Assembly (NCBI RefSeq): GCF_004403465.1
Contig: NZ_SOGQ01000011.1
Span: 1-64,000 of the forward strand
From: Cryobacterium sinapicolor
GTDB taxonomy: Bacteria > Actinomycetota > Actinomycetes > Actinomycetales > Microbacteriaceae
Length of the DNA: 64,000 bases
Direction of reading: 5' to 3'
The notes below the pieces were generated by a model. That model saw only the letters and a list, made by a program, of their open reading frames with translations. It was not told the DNA's origin and did not search any database. A program made the position numbers and the translations under genes. Within the stretch, counting starts at the first letter, position 1. Each line of letters opens with the position of its first letter. Below are positions 53,340 through 62,733 of this stretch, piece after piece.

Positions 53340-56300
53340 GTGAAATCACTCAAGAATTCGGCCTTCGTCAAGCCGGCCAAGACCCAGCCGGGCAAGCCCG
53401 GCCTCGACGGCCCGATCGACGACACGATCCTGAAGCTCGGGCGCTTCCTGCGCCGAGGCAAGGCGTCCCCCGACCTGCGGTCAGTGTTCCTCGAGGGCGG
53501 CCGCGACGCCGACTCGTTCTACCGCGACCGCTGGACCCATGACAAGGAGGTCCGGTCCACCCACGGCGTGAATTGCACCGGCTCCTGCTCCTGGAAGGTG
53601 TACGTCAAGGACGGCATCATCACCTGGGAGACCCAGCAGACCGACTACCCCTCCGTCGGCCCGGACTCACCCGAATACGAGCCCCGCGGCTGCCCCCGCG
53701 GCGCCGCCTTCAGCTGGTACACCTACTCGCCGACCCGGGTCAAGTACCCCTATGTGCGCGGTGTGCTGCTCGACCTCTTCCGCGCGGCGAAGGCCCGCAC
53801 CGGCGACCCGGTGCTCGCCTGGGCCGAGGTCACCGGTGACCCCGAGAGCGCCCGCGCCTACAAGAGCGCCCGCGGCAAGGGCGGCCTGGTCCGCACCAGC
53901 TGGGACGAGGCGTCCGAGATCGTCGCCGCCGCCCACGTTCACACCATCAAGAAGTACGGCCCCGACCGCATCGCCGGCTTCTCGCCGATCCCCGCCATGT
54001 CGATCGTCTCGCAGGGGGTGGGAAACCGGTTCATCTCCATGCTCGGCGGCACCATGCTCTCGTTCTACGACTGGTACGCCGACCTTCCGGTCGCGTCCCC
54101 GCAGGTGTTCGGCGACCAGACCGACGTGCCGGAATCGGCCGACTGGTGGAACTCGTCCTACCTGATCATGTGGGGCTCCAACGTGCCGGTCACCCGCACG
54201 CCCGACGCGCACTTCATGGTCGAGGCCCGCTACAAGGGCCAGAAGGTCATCACCGTCTCGCCCGACTACGCCGACAATTCCAAGTTCGCCGACGAGTGGC
54301 TGGCCGTGCACCCCGGCACCGACGGCGCGCTGGCGCTGGCCATGGGCCACGTCGTGCTCAAGGAATTCCTGGTCGACCGTCGCACGCCCCGCTTCGTCGA
54401 CTACATGAAGCGTTACAGCGACTCCGCCTACCTGATCAGCCTCACCAAGCGCGGCGACGCGTACGTGCCCGGCAAGTTCGTGACCGCGGATGCCCTGCCC
54501 GGCCTCGACCCGACGGTCGCCAGCGCCGCGTTCAAGCCGGTGCTCCTCGACCAGAACGGCCAGGTCGTCGTGCCCAACGGTTCGATCGGGCACCGTTTCT
54601 CCGAGACGGATGTCGGCAAGTGGAACCTCGACCTCGAAGGTGTCGACCCGCTCCTGTCCATCGCGGACGCGCCCGACTACGACCAGGCGTCCGTCGCCAT
54701 CGACATGCCCCGGTTCGACGTCGCCCCGGAGACCGATGAGATCGGCGAGCAGCACGCGGGAGGCGCGGGCGTCATCCGTCGCGGCGTGCCTGTGCGGATG
54801 GTCGCCGGCCAACTGGTCACCACCGTGTTCGACCTGCTGCTCGCGCAGTACGGCGTCGGCCGCCCCGGACTGCCCGGCGTCTGGCCCACCGGCTACGACG
54901 ACGCCACCTCGCCCGGCACCCCGGCCTGGCAGGAGGGCATCACCTCGGTGCCGATGCAGGCCGCCGAGCGTATCGGCCGCGAGTTCGCGCAGAACGCCGA
55001 AGACTCCAACGGCCGATCGATGATTCTGATGGGCGCCGGAACCAACCACTGGTTCCACTCCGACACCATCTACCGCGCCTTCCTCGCGCTGACCACCATG
55101 ACCGGCTGCCAGGGCGTCAACGGCGGCGGCTGGGCTCACTACGTCGGCCAGGAGAAGGTGCGCCCGCTCACCGGCTACGGCCAGTACGCGTTCGGCCTGG
55201 ACTGGGTGCGCCCGCCCCGCCAGATGATCGGCACCGGCTTCTTCTACCTCGCCACCGACCAGTGGCGCTACGACGGCCTCTCCGCCGACACCCTCTCCAG
55301 CCCGCTCGGCACCGGCACCTTCAAGGACCGCACCACCGCCGACTGCCTGGTCGAGTCGACCAAGCGCGGCTGGATGCCCGGTTACCCCACCTTCAACCGC
55401 AACTCGCTCGACCTCGTCGACGACGCGGTCGCCGCGGGCGTCGACCCGGCCCAGTACGTCGTCGAGTCACTCGGCGACGGCACCCTCGAGTACGCGATCG
55501 AGGACCCGGACGCGCCGGAGAACTTCCCGCGCATCCTCGACGTCTGGCGGGCCAATGTGATCGGCTCCTCCGGCAAGGGAAACGAGTATTTCCTCAAGCA
55601 CCTGCTCGGCACCAAGAACGCCGTGCGCGCCCCCGAATCGCCGCCCGAGAAGCGCCCGAAGACCATGAAGTGGCACGAGACCGCGCCCGAGGGCAAGCTC
55701 GACCTGATGGTCACCAGCGACTTCCGTATGACGAGCACGACCATCTTCAGCGACGTGGTGCTGCCCCCGGCCACCTGGTACGAGAAGAACGACCTGTCGA
55801 CCACCGACATGCACCCGTTCATCCACTCGTTCAACCCGGCGATCGCCCCGCCGTGGCAGGCGAAGACCGACTTCGACATCTTCCACATCCTCGCCGAGAA
55901 GATCTCGGAGATGAGCGTGGAGCACCTCGGGGTGCGCAAGGACCTCGTCGCGGTTCCGCTGCTGCACGACACCCCGGATGCGATGAGCGCCCCGCATGGC
56001 ATCGTCGAGTACGACCAGGTTCTGGTGCCCGGCGTGACCATGCCCAAACTGGTCGTCGTCGAACGCGACTACCCGGCCTTCGCCGCCCGCCTCGGCGCCC
56101 TCGGGCCGCTGACCGAGAAGTTCGGCATGATGACCAAGGGCGTCAAGTTCAACCCCGACGTCGAGGTGGCCTACCTGGCCAAGAAGAACGGTCTCGTCAC
56201 GAGCGGCCCCGCGGCCGGCCGGCCCCAGCTGAAGACCGCCATCCAGGCCTGTGAAATGGTGCTGGCTCTGTCCGGCACCACCAACGGCCGGCTCGGCACG

Positions 56301-57125
56301 CAGGGCTTCCGCCGCATGGAGGAGCGCACCGGTCAGAAGCTGGCGCACCTGGCCAGCGACAACGAGGGCCGACGCTTCTCCTACCCGGATGTGCAGGGTG
56401 CCCCGGTGCCGGTGCTCACCTCCCCGGAGTGGTCCGGCAGCGAGCACGGCGGCCGACGCTACAGCGCGTTCACGATCAACGTGGAGCACCTCAAGCCCTG
56501 GCACACTCTCACCGGGCGGCAGCACTTCTACCTCGACCACGACTGGATGATCGAACTGGGGGAGACCCTGCCGATCTTCCGGCCGCCGCTGGACATGCAC
56601 CGCCTCTTCGACGACTCCATCGTCGGGTCGACGTCGTCCACGGGCGCGGCCGGCTCGAAGGGCCGGGCCGAGGTGGCCGTGCGCTACCTCACCCCGCACT
56701 CGAAGTGGTCGATCCACTCCGAGTACCAGGACAACCTGATGATGCTGTCGCTGTCCCGCGGCGGACCCACCATCTGGATGTCACCGCTCGACGCCGACAA
56801 GATCGGCGTGCGCGACAACGAGTGGATCGAGTCCTACAACCGCAACGGCGTCGTCGTGGCCCGTGCGGTCGTCTCGCACCGGATGCCCGAGGGCACCGTG
56901 TACATGTACCACGCGAAGGACCGCACCATCAACGTGCCGATCGCCGAGACCAGCGGCATGCGCGGCGGTACGAACAACTCGCTCACCCGGATCCTGCTGA
57001 AGCCGAGTCACCTGATCGGTGGCTATGCCCAGCTGTCCTTCGCTTTCAATTACCTCGGCCCGACCGGGAACCAACGCGACGAGGTCACCGTGATCCGTCG
57101 ACGCAGCCAGGAGGTTGAGTACTAA
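53340..57125 (+). CDS. narG: Respiratory nitrate reductase alpha subunit
   Basis: A 1261-residue Mo-bisMGD enzyme reducing nitrate to nitrite at the cytoplasmic face. The FS0 cluster region is VRSTHGVNCTGSCSWKVYVK (His plus Cys ligands). The Asp Mo ligand region is MWGSNVPVTRTPDAHF. The GTG at 53340 is chosen because AAGGGG precedes it and the longer frame is not conserved. Length is normal. No Tat signal, as expected for NarG. narH starts directly after the stop. Confidence 0.96.
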   Translation: MKSLKNSAFVKPAKTQPGKPGLDGPIDDTILKLGRFLRRGKASPDLRSVFLEGGRDADSFYRDRWTHDKEVRSTHGVNCTGSCSWKVYVKDGIITWETQQTDYPSVGPDSPEYEPRGCPRGAAFSWYTYSPTRVKYPYVRGVLLDLFRAAKARTGDPVLAWAEVTGDPESARAYKSARGKGGLVRTSWDEASEIVAAAHVHTIKKYGPDRIAGFSPIPAMSIVSQGVGNRFISMLGGTMLSFYDWYADLPVASPQVFGDQTDVPESADWWNSSYLIMWGSNVPVTRTPDAHFMVEARYKGQKVITVSPDYADNSKFADEWLAVHPGTDGALALAMGHVVLKEFLVDRRTPRFVDYMKRYSDSAYLISLTKRGDAYVPGKFVTADALPGLDPTVASAAFKPVLLDQNGQVVVPNGSIGHRFSETDVGKWNLDLEGVDPLLSIADAPDYDQASVAIDMPRFDVAPETDEIGEQHAGGAGVIRRGVPVRMVAGQLVTTVFDLLLAQYGVGRPGLPGVWPTGYDDATSPGTPAWQEGITSVPMQAAERIGREFAQNAEDSNGRSMILMGAGTNHWFHSDTIYRAFLALTTMTGCQGVNGGGWAHYVGQEKVRPLTGYGQYAFGLDWVRPPRQMIGTGFFYLATDQWRYDGLSADTLSSPLGTGTFKDRTTADCLVESTKRGWMPGYPTFNRNSLDLVDDAVAAGVDPAQYVVESLGDGTLEYAIEDPDAPENFPRILDVWRANVIGSSGKGNEYFLKHLLGTKNAVRAPESPPEKRPKTMKWHETAPEGKLDLMVTSDFRMTSTTIFSDVVLPPATWYEKNDLSTTDMHPFIHSFNPAIAPPWQAKTDFDIFHILAEKISEMSVEHLGVRKDLVAVPLLHDTPDAMSAPHGIVEYDQVLVPGVTMPKLVVVERDYPAFAARLGALGPLTEKFGMMTKGVKFNPDVEVAYLAKKNGLVTSGPAAGRPQLKTAIQACEMVLALSGTTNGRLGTQGFRRMEERTGQKLAHLASDNEGRRFSYPDVQGAPVPVLTSPEWSGSEHGGRRYSAFTINVEHLKPWHTLTGRQHFYLDHDWMIELGETLPIFRPPLDMHRLFDDSIVGSTSSTGAAGSKGRAEVAVRYLTPHSKWSIHSEYQDNLMMLSLSRGGPTIWMSPLDADKIGVRDNEWIESYNRNGVVVARAVVSHRMPEGTVYMYHAKDRTINVPIAETSGMRGGTNNSLTRILLKPSHLIGGYAQLSFAFNYLGPTGNQRDEVTVIRRRSQEVEY

Positions 57126-58805
57126 ATGCGCGTTATGGCTCAGATGTCGATGATCATGAATCTCGACAAGTGCATCGGGTGCCACACCTGTTCGGTCACC
57201 TGCAAGCAGGTGTGGACCAACCGCACCGGCGTCGAATACGTCTGGTTCAACAACGTTGAGACCAAGCCCGGCGTCGGCTACCCGCGCCGCTACGAAGACC
57301 AGGACAAGTGGAAGGGCGGCTGGCAGCGCAACAAGCGCGGACGCCTGAAACTGCGCTCCGGCGGCCGGATCAAGCGCCTCGCCACCATCTTCAACAACCC
57401 CGACCTCCCCGTGATCGACGACTACTACGAGCCGTGGACCTACGACTACGACATGCTGACCAAGGCTCCACTGAGCACGGAAAGCCCCGTGGCGCGGCCC
57501 AAGTCGCTGCTCACCGGCCAGAACATGGACATCAAGTGGTCCGGCAACTGGGACGACGACCTCGGCGGCTCGCAGGAGACCGCGGCCGACGACCCCATTC
57601 TCGCCACCATGAGCGAGCACGTGAAGATGGAATTCGAGAACACCTTCATGTTCTACCTGCCGCGCATCTGCGAGCACTGCCTGAACCCTGCCTGCGTCGC
57701 GGCCTGCCCCTCGGGCGCCATGTACAAGCGCGAGGAGGACGGCATCGTCCTCGTCGACGAAGACGGATGCCGCGGCTGGCGCATGTGCGTCTCCGCCTGC
57801 CCCTACAAGAAGGTCTACTTCAACCACAAGACGGGTAAGGCCGAGAAGTGCACTCTCTGCTACCCGTTGATCGAGCAGGGCAAGCCCACCATCTGCTCGG
57901 AGACCTGCGTCGGCCGGTTGCGCTACCTCGGCCTGATGCTCTACGACGCCGACGCGGTCCTCGCACAGGCCTCGGTCGAGAACGAGCATGACCTCCTGGA
58001 CGCCCAGCGTGCCTGCTTCCTCGACCCGTTCGACCCTGAGGTCATCGCCGCGGCGAAGGCCGAGGGCATGGAGGACGACTGGATCCTCGCGGCCCAGAAC
58101 AGCCCGATCTACAAGCTCATCTCCGAATACAAGGTGGCCCTGCCGCTGCACCCGGAATACCGCACCATGCCCATGGTCTGGTACATCCCCCCGCTGTCCC
58201 CGGTGGTCGACGTCATCTCGACCACCAACAACGACGGTGAGGACGCCCGCACCCTGTTCGCCGCCATCGACAAGCTCCGCATCCCGGTGGAATACCTCGC
58301 CGGACTGTTCTCGGCCGGGGACGTCGTTCCCGTCGAGTCCTCGCTGCGGAAGCTCGCCGCCATGCGGTCGTACATGCGCGACATCAACCTGGGCCGAGAG
58401 CGCGACGAGTCGATCCCGGAGGCGGTCGGCATGACCGGCACCGAGATCGAGGCCATGTACCGCCTGCTGGCCATCGCCAAGTATGAGGACCGTTACGTCA
58501 TCCCCAAGGCCCACGTCGAAACGGCGCGTGAGCTGGAGGAACTCGCCTGCTCGCTCGACACCGACGGCGGCCCCGGCATGGGGGGCCCCACCGCCGCCAC
58601 GGCGGCCGGCCCCTACGGCAAGACGCCCGGGATGCCGCTGAACGCGACCGTCGACAACTACAACCAGCTGGTCGGCAAGGGCGGGGAACGCACGAAGCCC
58701 ACCACGCCGGGGCGGGTCAACCTGCTCAACTGGACCGGCGGAGGTGTGCCGGAGGGCCTGTTCCCGCCCAGAACGGCCGATGGCGCGACCGGTAGCCCCG
58801 CATGA
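57126..58805 (+). CDS. narH: Respiratory nitrate reductase beta subunit
   Basis: A 559-residue iron-sulfur protein passing electrons from NarI to NarG. Cluster groups visible are C16, C19, C22, C26, then CEHCLNPACVAACPSGAMY, CRGWRMCVSACPYKK (Trp in place of one Cys, the [3Fe-4S] site) and CTLCYP. A C-terminal Gly-rich segment of about 50 residues extends past the conserved core. The start directly follows the narG stop, and the stop overlaps narJ by four bases. Confidence 0.96.
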   Translation: MRVMAQMSMIMNLDKCIGCHTCSVTCKQVWTNRTGVEYVWFNNVETKPGVGYPRRYEDQDKWKGGWQRNKRGRLKLRSGGRIKRLATIFNNPDLPVIDDYYEPWTYDYDMLTKAPLSTESPVARPKSLLTGQNMDIKWSGNWDDDLGGSQETAADDPILATMSEHVKMEFENTFMFYLPRICEHCLNPACVAACPSGAMYKREEDGIVLVDEDGCRGWRMCVSACPYKKVYFNHKTGKAEKCTLCYPLIEQGKPTICSETCVGRLRYLGLMLYDADAVLAQASVENEHDLLDAQRACFLDPFDPEVIAAAKAEGMEDDWILAAQNSPIYKLISEYKVALPLHPEYRTMPMVWYIPPLSPVVDVISTTNNDGEDARTLFAAIDKLRIPVEYLAGLFSAGDVVPVESSLRKLAAMRSYMRDINLGRERDESIPEAVGMTGTEIEAMYRLLAIAKYEDRYVIPKAHVETARELEELACSLDTDGGPGMGGPTAATAAGPYGKTPGMPLNATVDNYNQLVGKGGERTKPTTPGRVNLLNWTGGGVPEGLFPPRTADGATGSPA

Positions 58806-59494
58806 AGCTCCCCAAGCTCCCGAACCGCAAGGTGACGGCGGTGCCTCTGTCCGCGGACGACGCGCGGATGGCCCATATGGCGGCATCCATCCTGCTGGAC
58901 TACCCCAACGAGGAGCGACGGGCCCGGTTCGGGGCCGTCGCCGCCTCGGTGGCGTTGCTGCCGGATCCGCTCCGCCGCGCCTTCGAGGCGTTCCTGGGCG
59001 AAGCGGATGCGATGACGCAGCAGGAGCTGGAGATCCACTTCACGGCGACGTTCGACCTCAAGCGCAAGTGCTGCCCGTACCTGAGCTACTACGCGGCGGG
59101 GGACACCCGCCGCCGCGGCATGGCGCTGGTGCGCTTCGTGGAGGCCTACCGGGCCGCCGGCTGGGAGGTCGCGGCCGATGAACTGCCCGACTACCTGCCG
59201 ATGGTGCTCGAATTCTCGGCGCTCAGCGACTCGCCGATCGCGCAGGAGCTGCTGGCCGCGCACCGCGACGGGATCGAGGTGCTCCGCACGGCGCTCGAGG
59301 CCGTGCCGAGCCCCTACTCGCACGTCGTGGAGGCGGTCTCCCTGTCTCTGCCGAAGATCGACGAGGAAACGCGTCAGCGCTACCTCAACCTGGTGAACGA
59401 GGGTCCGCCGACCGAGACGGTCGGCATGACCTTCCTCGGCAATCTCAAACCGTTCTCGCCGTCCGGCGCGAACAGCGAGGAAGTACGGGTATGA
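58802..59494 (+). CDS. narJ: Nitrate reductase assembly chaperone
   Basis: A 230-residue NarJ/TorD-like chaperone needed to insert Moco into NarG. The KRKCCPYLSYYAAGDTRRRG segment is the conserved part of the family. It ends with a polar C-terminal tail. It overlaps narH and narI by four bases each. Confidence 0.92.
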   Translation: MKLPKLPNRKVTAVPLSADDARMAHMAASILLDYPNEERRARFGAVAASVALLPDPLRRAFEAFLGEADAMTQQELEIHFTATFDLKRKCCPYLSYYAAGDTRRRGMALVRFVEAYRAAGWEVAADELPDYLPMVLEFSALSDSPIAQELLAAHRDGIEVLRTALEAVPSPYSHVVEAVSLSLPKIDEETRQRYLNLVNEGPPTETVGMTFLGNLKPFSPSGANSEEVRV

Positions 59495-60264
59495 ATCCGC
59501 TCGACATTCTGCTCTGGGTGGCGTTCCCCTACGCCGCCGCCGTGGTCTTCATCGTCGGCCACCTGCTGCGCTACCGGTTCGACCAGTTCGGCTGGACCTC
59601 GCGGTCGAGCCAGACCTACGAGAACAAGTGGCTGCGCTGGGGTTCGCCGATGTTCCACTACGGCATCCTGATGGTCTTCGGCGGGCACATCGTCGGACTC
59701 TTCATCCCCAAGCCGTGGCTCGAGTTCTTCGGCGTCACCGAGCACATCTACCACCTCGGGGCCACCTGGCTGGGCAGCGTCGCCGCGGTGCTGACCATCG
59801 CCGGTCTGGTCATCCTGCTGGTCCGTCGCCGCCTGGTCGCCCGGGTCAAGCTGGTCACCACCGTGATGGACAAGGTCATGTACCTGTTCCTCGCCGGCAC
59901 GATCGCGTTCGGCACGATCGCGACCGTGCTGTACCAGGTGCTCGGGGCCGGTTACGACTACCGCGGGTCGATCTCGCCGTGGATCCGCAGCCTCTACGGC
60001 TTCCAGCCGGACCCGGCGCTGATGAGCGACGTGCCGTTCTTCTTCCAACTGCACGTGCTCACCGCGACAATGCTGTTCCTGCTGTGGCCCTTCACCCGAC
60101 TGGTGCACGTCTTCTCGGCGCCGCTCGGCTACTTCGTGCGGCCCTATATCGTCTACCGCTCGCGGGACGGGCACCGCGGAGCGGGTGCTGTGAAGGCCCG
60201 GCGCGGCTGGGAGAAAAGCGAACTCCCCCGCGACACCCGCGACAGGGAGGGCAGCCGCCGCTAG
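59491..60264 (+). CDS. narI: Nitrate reductase gamma subunit (cytochrome b)
   Basis: A 257-residue membrane protein with five helices that oxidises quinol and carries two b hemes. Heme histidines are in MFHYGILMVFGGHIVGL and in the later FFFQLHVLTATMLFLLWPFTRLVH region. The C-terminus is charged and cytoplasmic. It is the last gene of narGHJI. A GC-rich hairpin (CCGGAG/CTCCGG, 60274-60292) without a T run follows it. Confidence 0.94.
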   Translation: MNPLDILLWVAFPYAAAVVFIVGHLLRYRFDQFGWTSRSSQTYENKWLRWGSPMFHYGILMVFGGHIVGLFIPKPWLEFFGVTEHIYHLGATWLGSVAAVLTIAGLVILLVRRRLVARVKLVTTVMDKVMYLFLAGTIAFGTIATVLYQVLGAGYDYRGSISPWIRSLYGFQPDPALMSDVPFFFQLHVLTATMLFLLWPFTRLVHVFSAPLGYFVRPYIVYRSRDGHRGAGAVKARRGWEKSELPRDTRDREGSRR

Positions 60265-60360
60265 GCGCCCGGCCCGGAGACGTTGACTCCGGCGGCCGGC
60301 CGGGTCATCGTGGAGACGTTCGCCCTCCTCGAATGACCCGCAGTAGAAAGGTCGCCGATC

Positions 60361-61794
60361 ATGACCGCACCCACGGTGGCGCACCTCAGCGTGGAGGACC
60401 GCAAGGCGCGCGGCACGAGCGCGCGGGAGCGCACACCCCTCACCAGCCACCGCGGGTGGGCTCCCGCCGGCGGCCGCCCCGATCCGGTCGCCCTGCTCGA
60501 GGCGCAGAACGTCACCCGGGAGCGGGATCTGGTGCCGGTCCGGCACGGCCGGATGCTGGCGTCCCCGTTCACCTTCTACCGCGGCGCGGCCAAGATCATG
60601 GCCGAAGACCTGCGCCACACCCCACGGGCCGGTCTGGCCGTCCAGCTCTGCGGTGACGCCCACCTCTCCAATTTCGGCGTGTTCGCGTCGCCGGAGCGGC
60701 GTCTCCTGTTCGACCTGAACGACTTCGACGAGACGCTCCCCGGGCCGTTCGAGTACGACGTGCTGCGGATGTCCGCGAGCTTCACGATCGCGGCTCGGAA
60801 CAACGGTTTCAGCGCGACCGACGTGCGTGATGCGACGCTCGCCGCGCTGCGCTCCTACCGCGAGGCCATGGGCAGGTTCGCCACCATGGGCACCATGGAC
60901 ATCTGGTACGCCCGACTGTCAGAGGAGGAGTTGACCGCCGCCATCCAACTGGCGATCGGCGCCCAGAAGGGCAAGCAGCGGAAGGCGGCGGAGGCGATCG
61001 GGAAGAACGCGCAGCGGAACGTCGCGAAGGCCCGTGGCCGCGACAGCCTGCAGGCCCACTCCAAGCTCGCCGAGTACGTCGACGGGCAATACCGGATCGT
61101 CAGCCAGCCGCCGATCGTCATCCCCGCCCGGGAGCTGCTGGACCATTTCGGCATGTCTCCCGACGAGACCCGGGCCGCATTGCACGCGCAGTTGCGGTCC
61201 TACCGGGCCACGCTGCAGGACGACCGCCGTCATCTGCTCGAGCAGTTCCAGCTTGTCGACGTGGCCCGCAAGGTCGTGGGCGTCGGCAGCGTCGGTACCC
61301 GGTCCTTCATCGCCCTGCTCCAGGGACGCGACGAGCAGGACCCCCTCTTCCTGCAGGTCAAGGAGGCCACGGCGTCCGTGCTGGAAGACCACCTGCCGAA
61401 GAGCCGCTACCGGCAACCGGGTGAGCGCGTGGTGCAGGGGCAACGGATGATGCAGGCCGCCAGCGACATCTACCTGGGTTGGACCACGGGCGTGCAGGAC
61501 GACCGCTACCTGTACTGGCGGCAGCTGCGGGACATGAAGGGGTCGGCCGTGATCGAGACCATGCAGCCACTCGCCATGTCGTTCTACGCCCGCGCGTGCG
61601 GCTGGACGCTCGCCCGGGCGCACGCCCGCTCGGGCGACCCGATCGCGATCGCGGCCTATCTCGGCACGAGTGACAAGTTCGACAAGGCGGTCACCGATTT
61701 CTCCAAGCGCTACGCCGACCAGAACGACCGGGACTACGCCCGGTTCGCCGAGGCCGTGCGTTCCGGCCGGCTGCGGGCGATCGAGGGCGTCTGA
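60361..61794 (+). CDS. DUF2252 protein
   Basis: A 477-residue DUF2252 family protein with a kinase-like (aminoglycoside phosphotransferase) fold. Blocks seen are FYRGAAKIMAEDL, the LCGDAHLSNFGVFASPERRLLF catalytic-loop region and FDLNDFDETLPGPFEYDVLR. Substrate unknown. It is about 100 bases downstream of narI and may be transcribed separately. Confidence 0.9.
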   Translation: MTAPTVAHLSVEDRKARGTSARERTPLTSHRGWAPAGGRPDPVALLEAQNVTRERDLVPVRHGRMLASPFTFYRGAAKIMAEDLRHTPRAGLAVQLCGDAHLSNFGVFASPERRLLFDLNDFDETLPGPFEYDVLRMSASFTIAARNNGFSATDVRDATLAALRSYREAMGRFATMGTMDIWYARLSEEELTAAIQLAIGAQKGKQRKAAEAIGKNAQRNVAKARGRDSLQAHSKLAEYVDGQYRIVSQPPIVIPARELLDHFGMSPDETRAALHAQLRSYRATLQDDRRHLLEQFQLVDVARKVVGVGSVGTRSFIALLQGRDEQDPLFLQVKEATASVLEDHLPKSRYRQPGERVVQGQRMMQAASDIYLGWTTGVQDDRYLYWRQLRDMKGSAVIETMQPLAMSFYARACGWTLARAHARSGDPIAIAAYLGTSDKFDKAVTDFSKRYADQNDRDYARFAEAVRSGRLRAIEGV

Positions 61795-61902
61795 TCAGCG
61801 GGTGAGCGAAGCCTGCGCTTCGTGGCGGGGTGCCGCACCGGTGCCTAGCATTGCCTGTGCAGGCCCTTTTCGTGCTCGCCGCGACGCCCCACGAGGAGAA
61901 CC

Positions 61903-62163
61903 ACGTTCGAAGCGCTGCTCGACACCATCTTCGGTTTGCCGGTGCACCCCCTCGTGCTGCACGCGACCGAGGCCGTCGTCCCCACGGCCGCTCTCGTCCA
62001 GACCCACGTGGGACTGGCCGAAGGGCTGCTGCCCTGGGTTCTCGGACTGGTCGTGGTCGCCGCCGTCCTGCTCTGGTGGAACTACCGGGAGATCTCCGAC
62101 CGGACATCCGTCGCCCGCGCCCCGAAATGGGCGGCCATCGTGCTGGTCGTACTGCCCAAGCTA
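61903..62163 (+). pseudogene. Remnant of a DUF2231 membrane protein
   Basis: The frame at 61903 reads FEALLDTIFGLPVHPLVLHA and on through TEAVVPTAALV, the beginning of DUF2231 proteins. It then jumps to GLAEGLLPWVLGLVVVAAVL, which resembles a later helix, so the middle helices are missing. GAGGAG (61893-61898) is correctly placed, but the start position is ACG instead of ATG. No stop occurs before the frame runs into the antisense of the SRPBCC gene. High third-position GC shows that it was recently coding. Confidence 0.65.
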
Positions 62164-62628
62164 GTCCGCGGTGGAGGCCCGTTCTTCGGCGAGTTCGGCG
62201 AGCCGGGCGAGGGCGCGGGGCCAGTCCGCGGCGAACATGGCCGTGAATTCCTCGTCGGTGTCGACCTCCACCACCAGGGTGGTCACCCCGTCGGATTCGC
62301 TGAACGAGTAGTCCTCGTGCGCGCCCGCGAAGCGTCGTGCATGAGCGCTCGTGGTGTCGTCGATGCCCCGGGACACTTCACCGCGGATCTCCAGAGAGAT
62401 GAACTCGTCCCGCCGGTTCTCGATGACCGTGGCCACCAACCCGCTGTGGGAACCGTTCTGGTCGGGGGCGAGGAAGCGGATCAGGCCTCCCTGGGCCCAG
62501 CTGCCGACGTAGTGGGACCCCTCGTGGAACGTCCGGGTCCAGTCCCGGTAGGTGGACTCGTCGAGCATCGTGGTCCAGACGGTGTGCACGGGTGCGTCGA
62601 CCCGAATCGTGAAGTGCAGCTTGTCCAT
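62161..62628 (-). CDS. SRPBCC-domain protein (START/AHSA1-like)
   Basis: A 155-residue SRPBCC-fold protein. It begins FTIRVDAPVHTVWTTMLDES and contains the YRDWTRTFHEGSHYVG block with a hydrophobic ligand-cavity pattern, ending with a C-terminal amphipathic helix. Members bind or hydrolyse hydrophobic small molecules; no specific ligand is predictable. Its 3' end abuts the DUF2231 remnant, so that junction is a rearrangement point. Confidence 0.88.
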   Translation of the reverse strand: MDKLHFTIRVDAPVHTVWTTMLDESTYRDWTRTFHEGSHYVGSWAQGGLIRFLAPDQNGSHSGLVATVIENRRDEFISLEIRGEVSRGIDDTTSAHARRFAGAHEDYSFSESDGVTTLVVEVDTDEEFTAMFAADWPRALARLAELAEERASTAD

Positions 62629-62659
62629 GCGAAGAGCTTAACGCCGCTTCGGCAAGACG

Positions 62660-62705
62660 AAACCCCCCGCGTCCAGGGCGGTTTCAAGCAGGACGCGGGG
62701 GGTTT
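62660..62705. terminator. Strong terminator between SRPBCC and narK genes
   Basis: AAACCCCCCGCGTCC (62660-62674) pairs exactly with GGACGCGGGGGGTTT (62691-62705). It lies just past the narK stop on the minus strand, so it probably ends the narK transcript; the A run on the plus strand becomes the T tail on the minus strand. Confidence 0.88.
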
Positions 62706-62733
62706 CTCGGTGCGAAGAATTGCCGGAGTCGTT

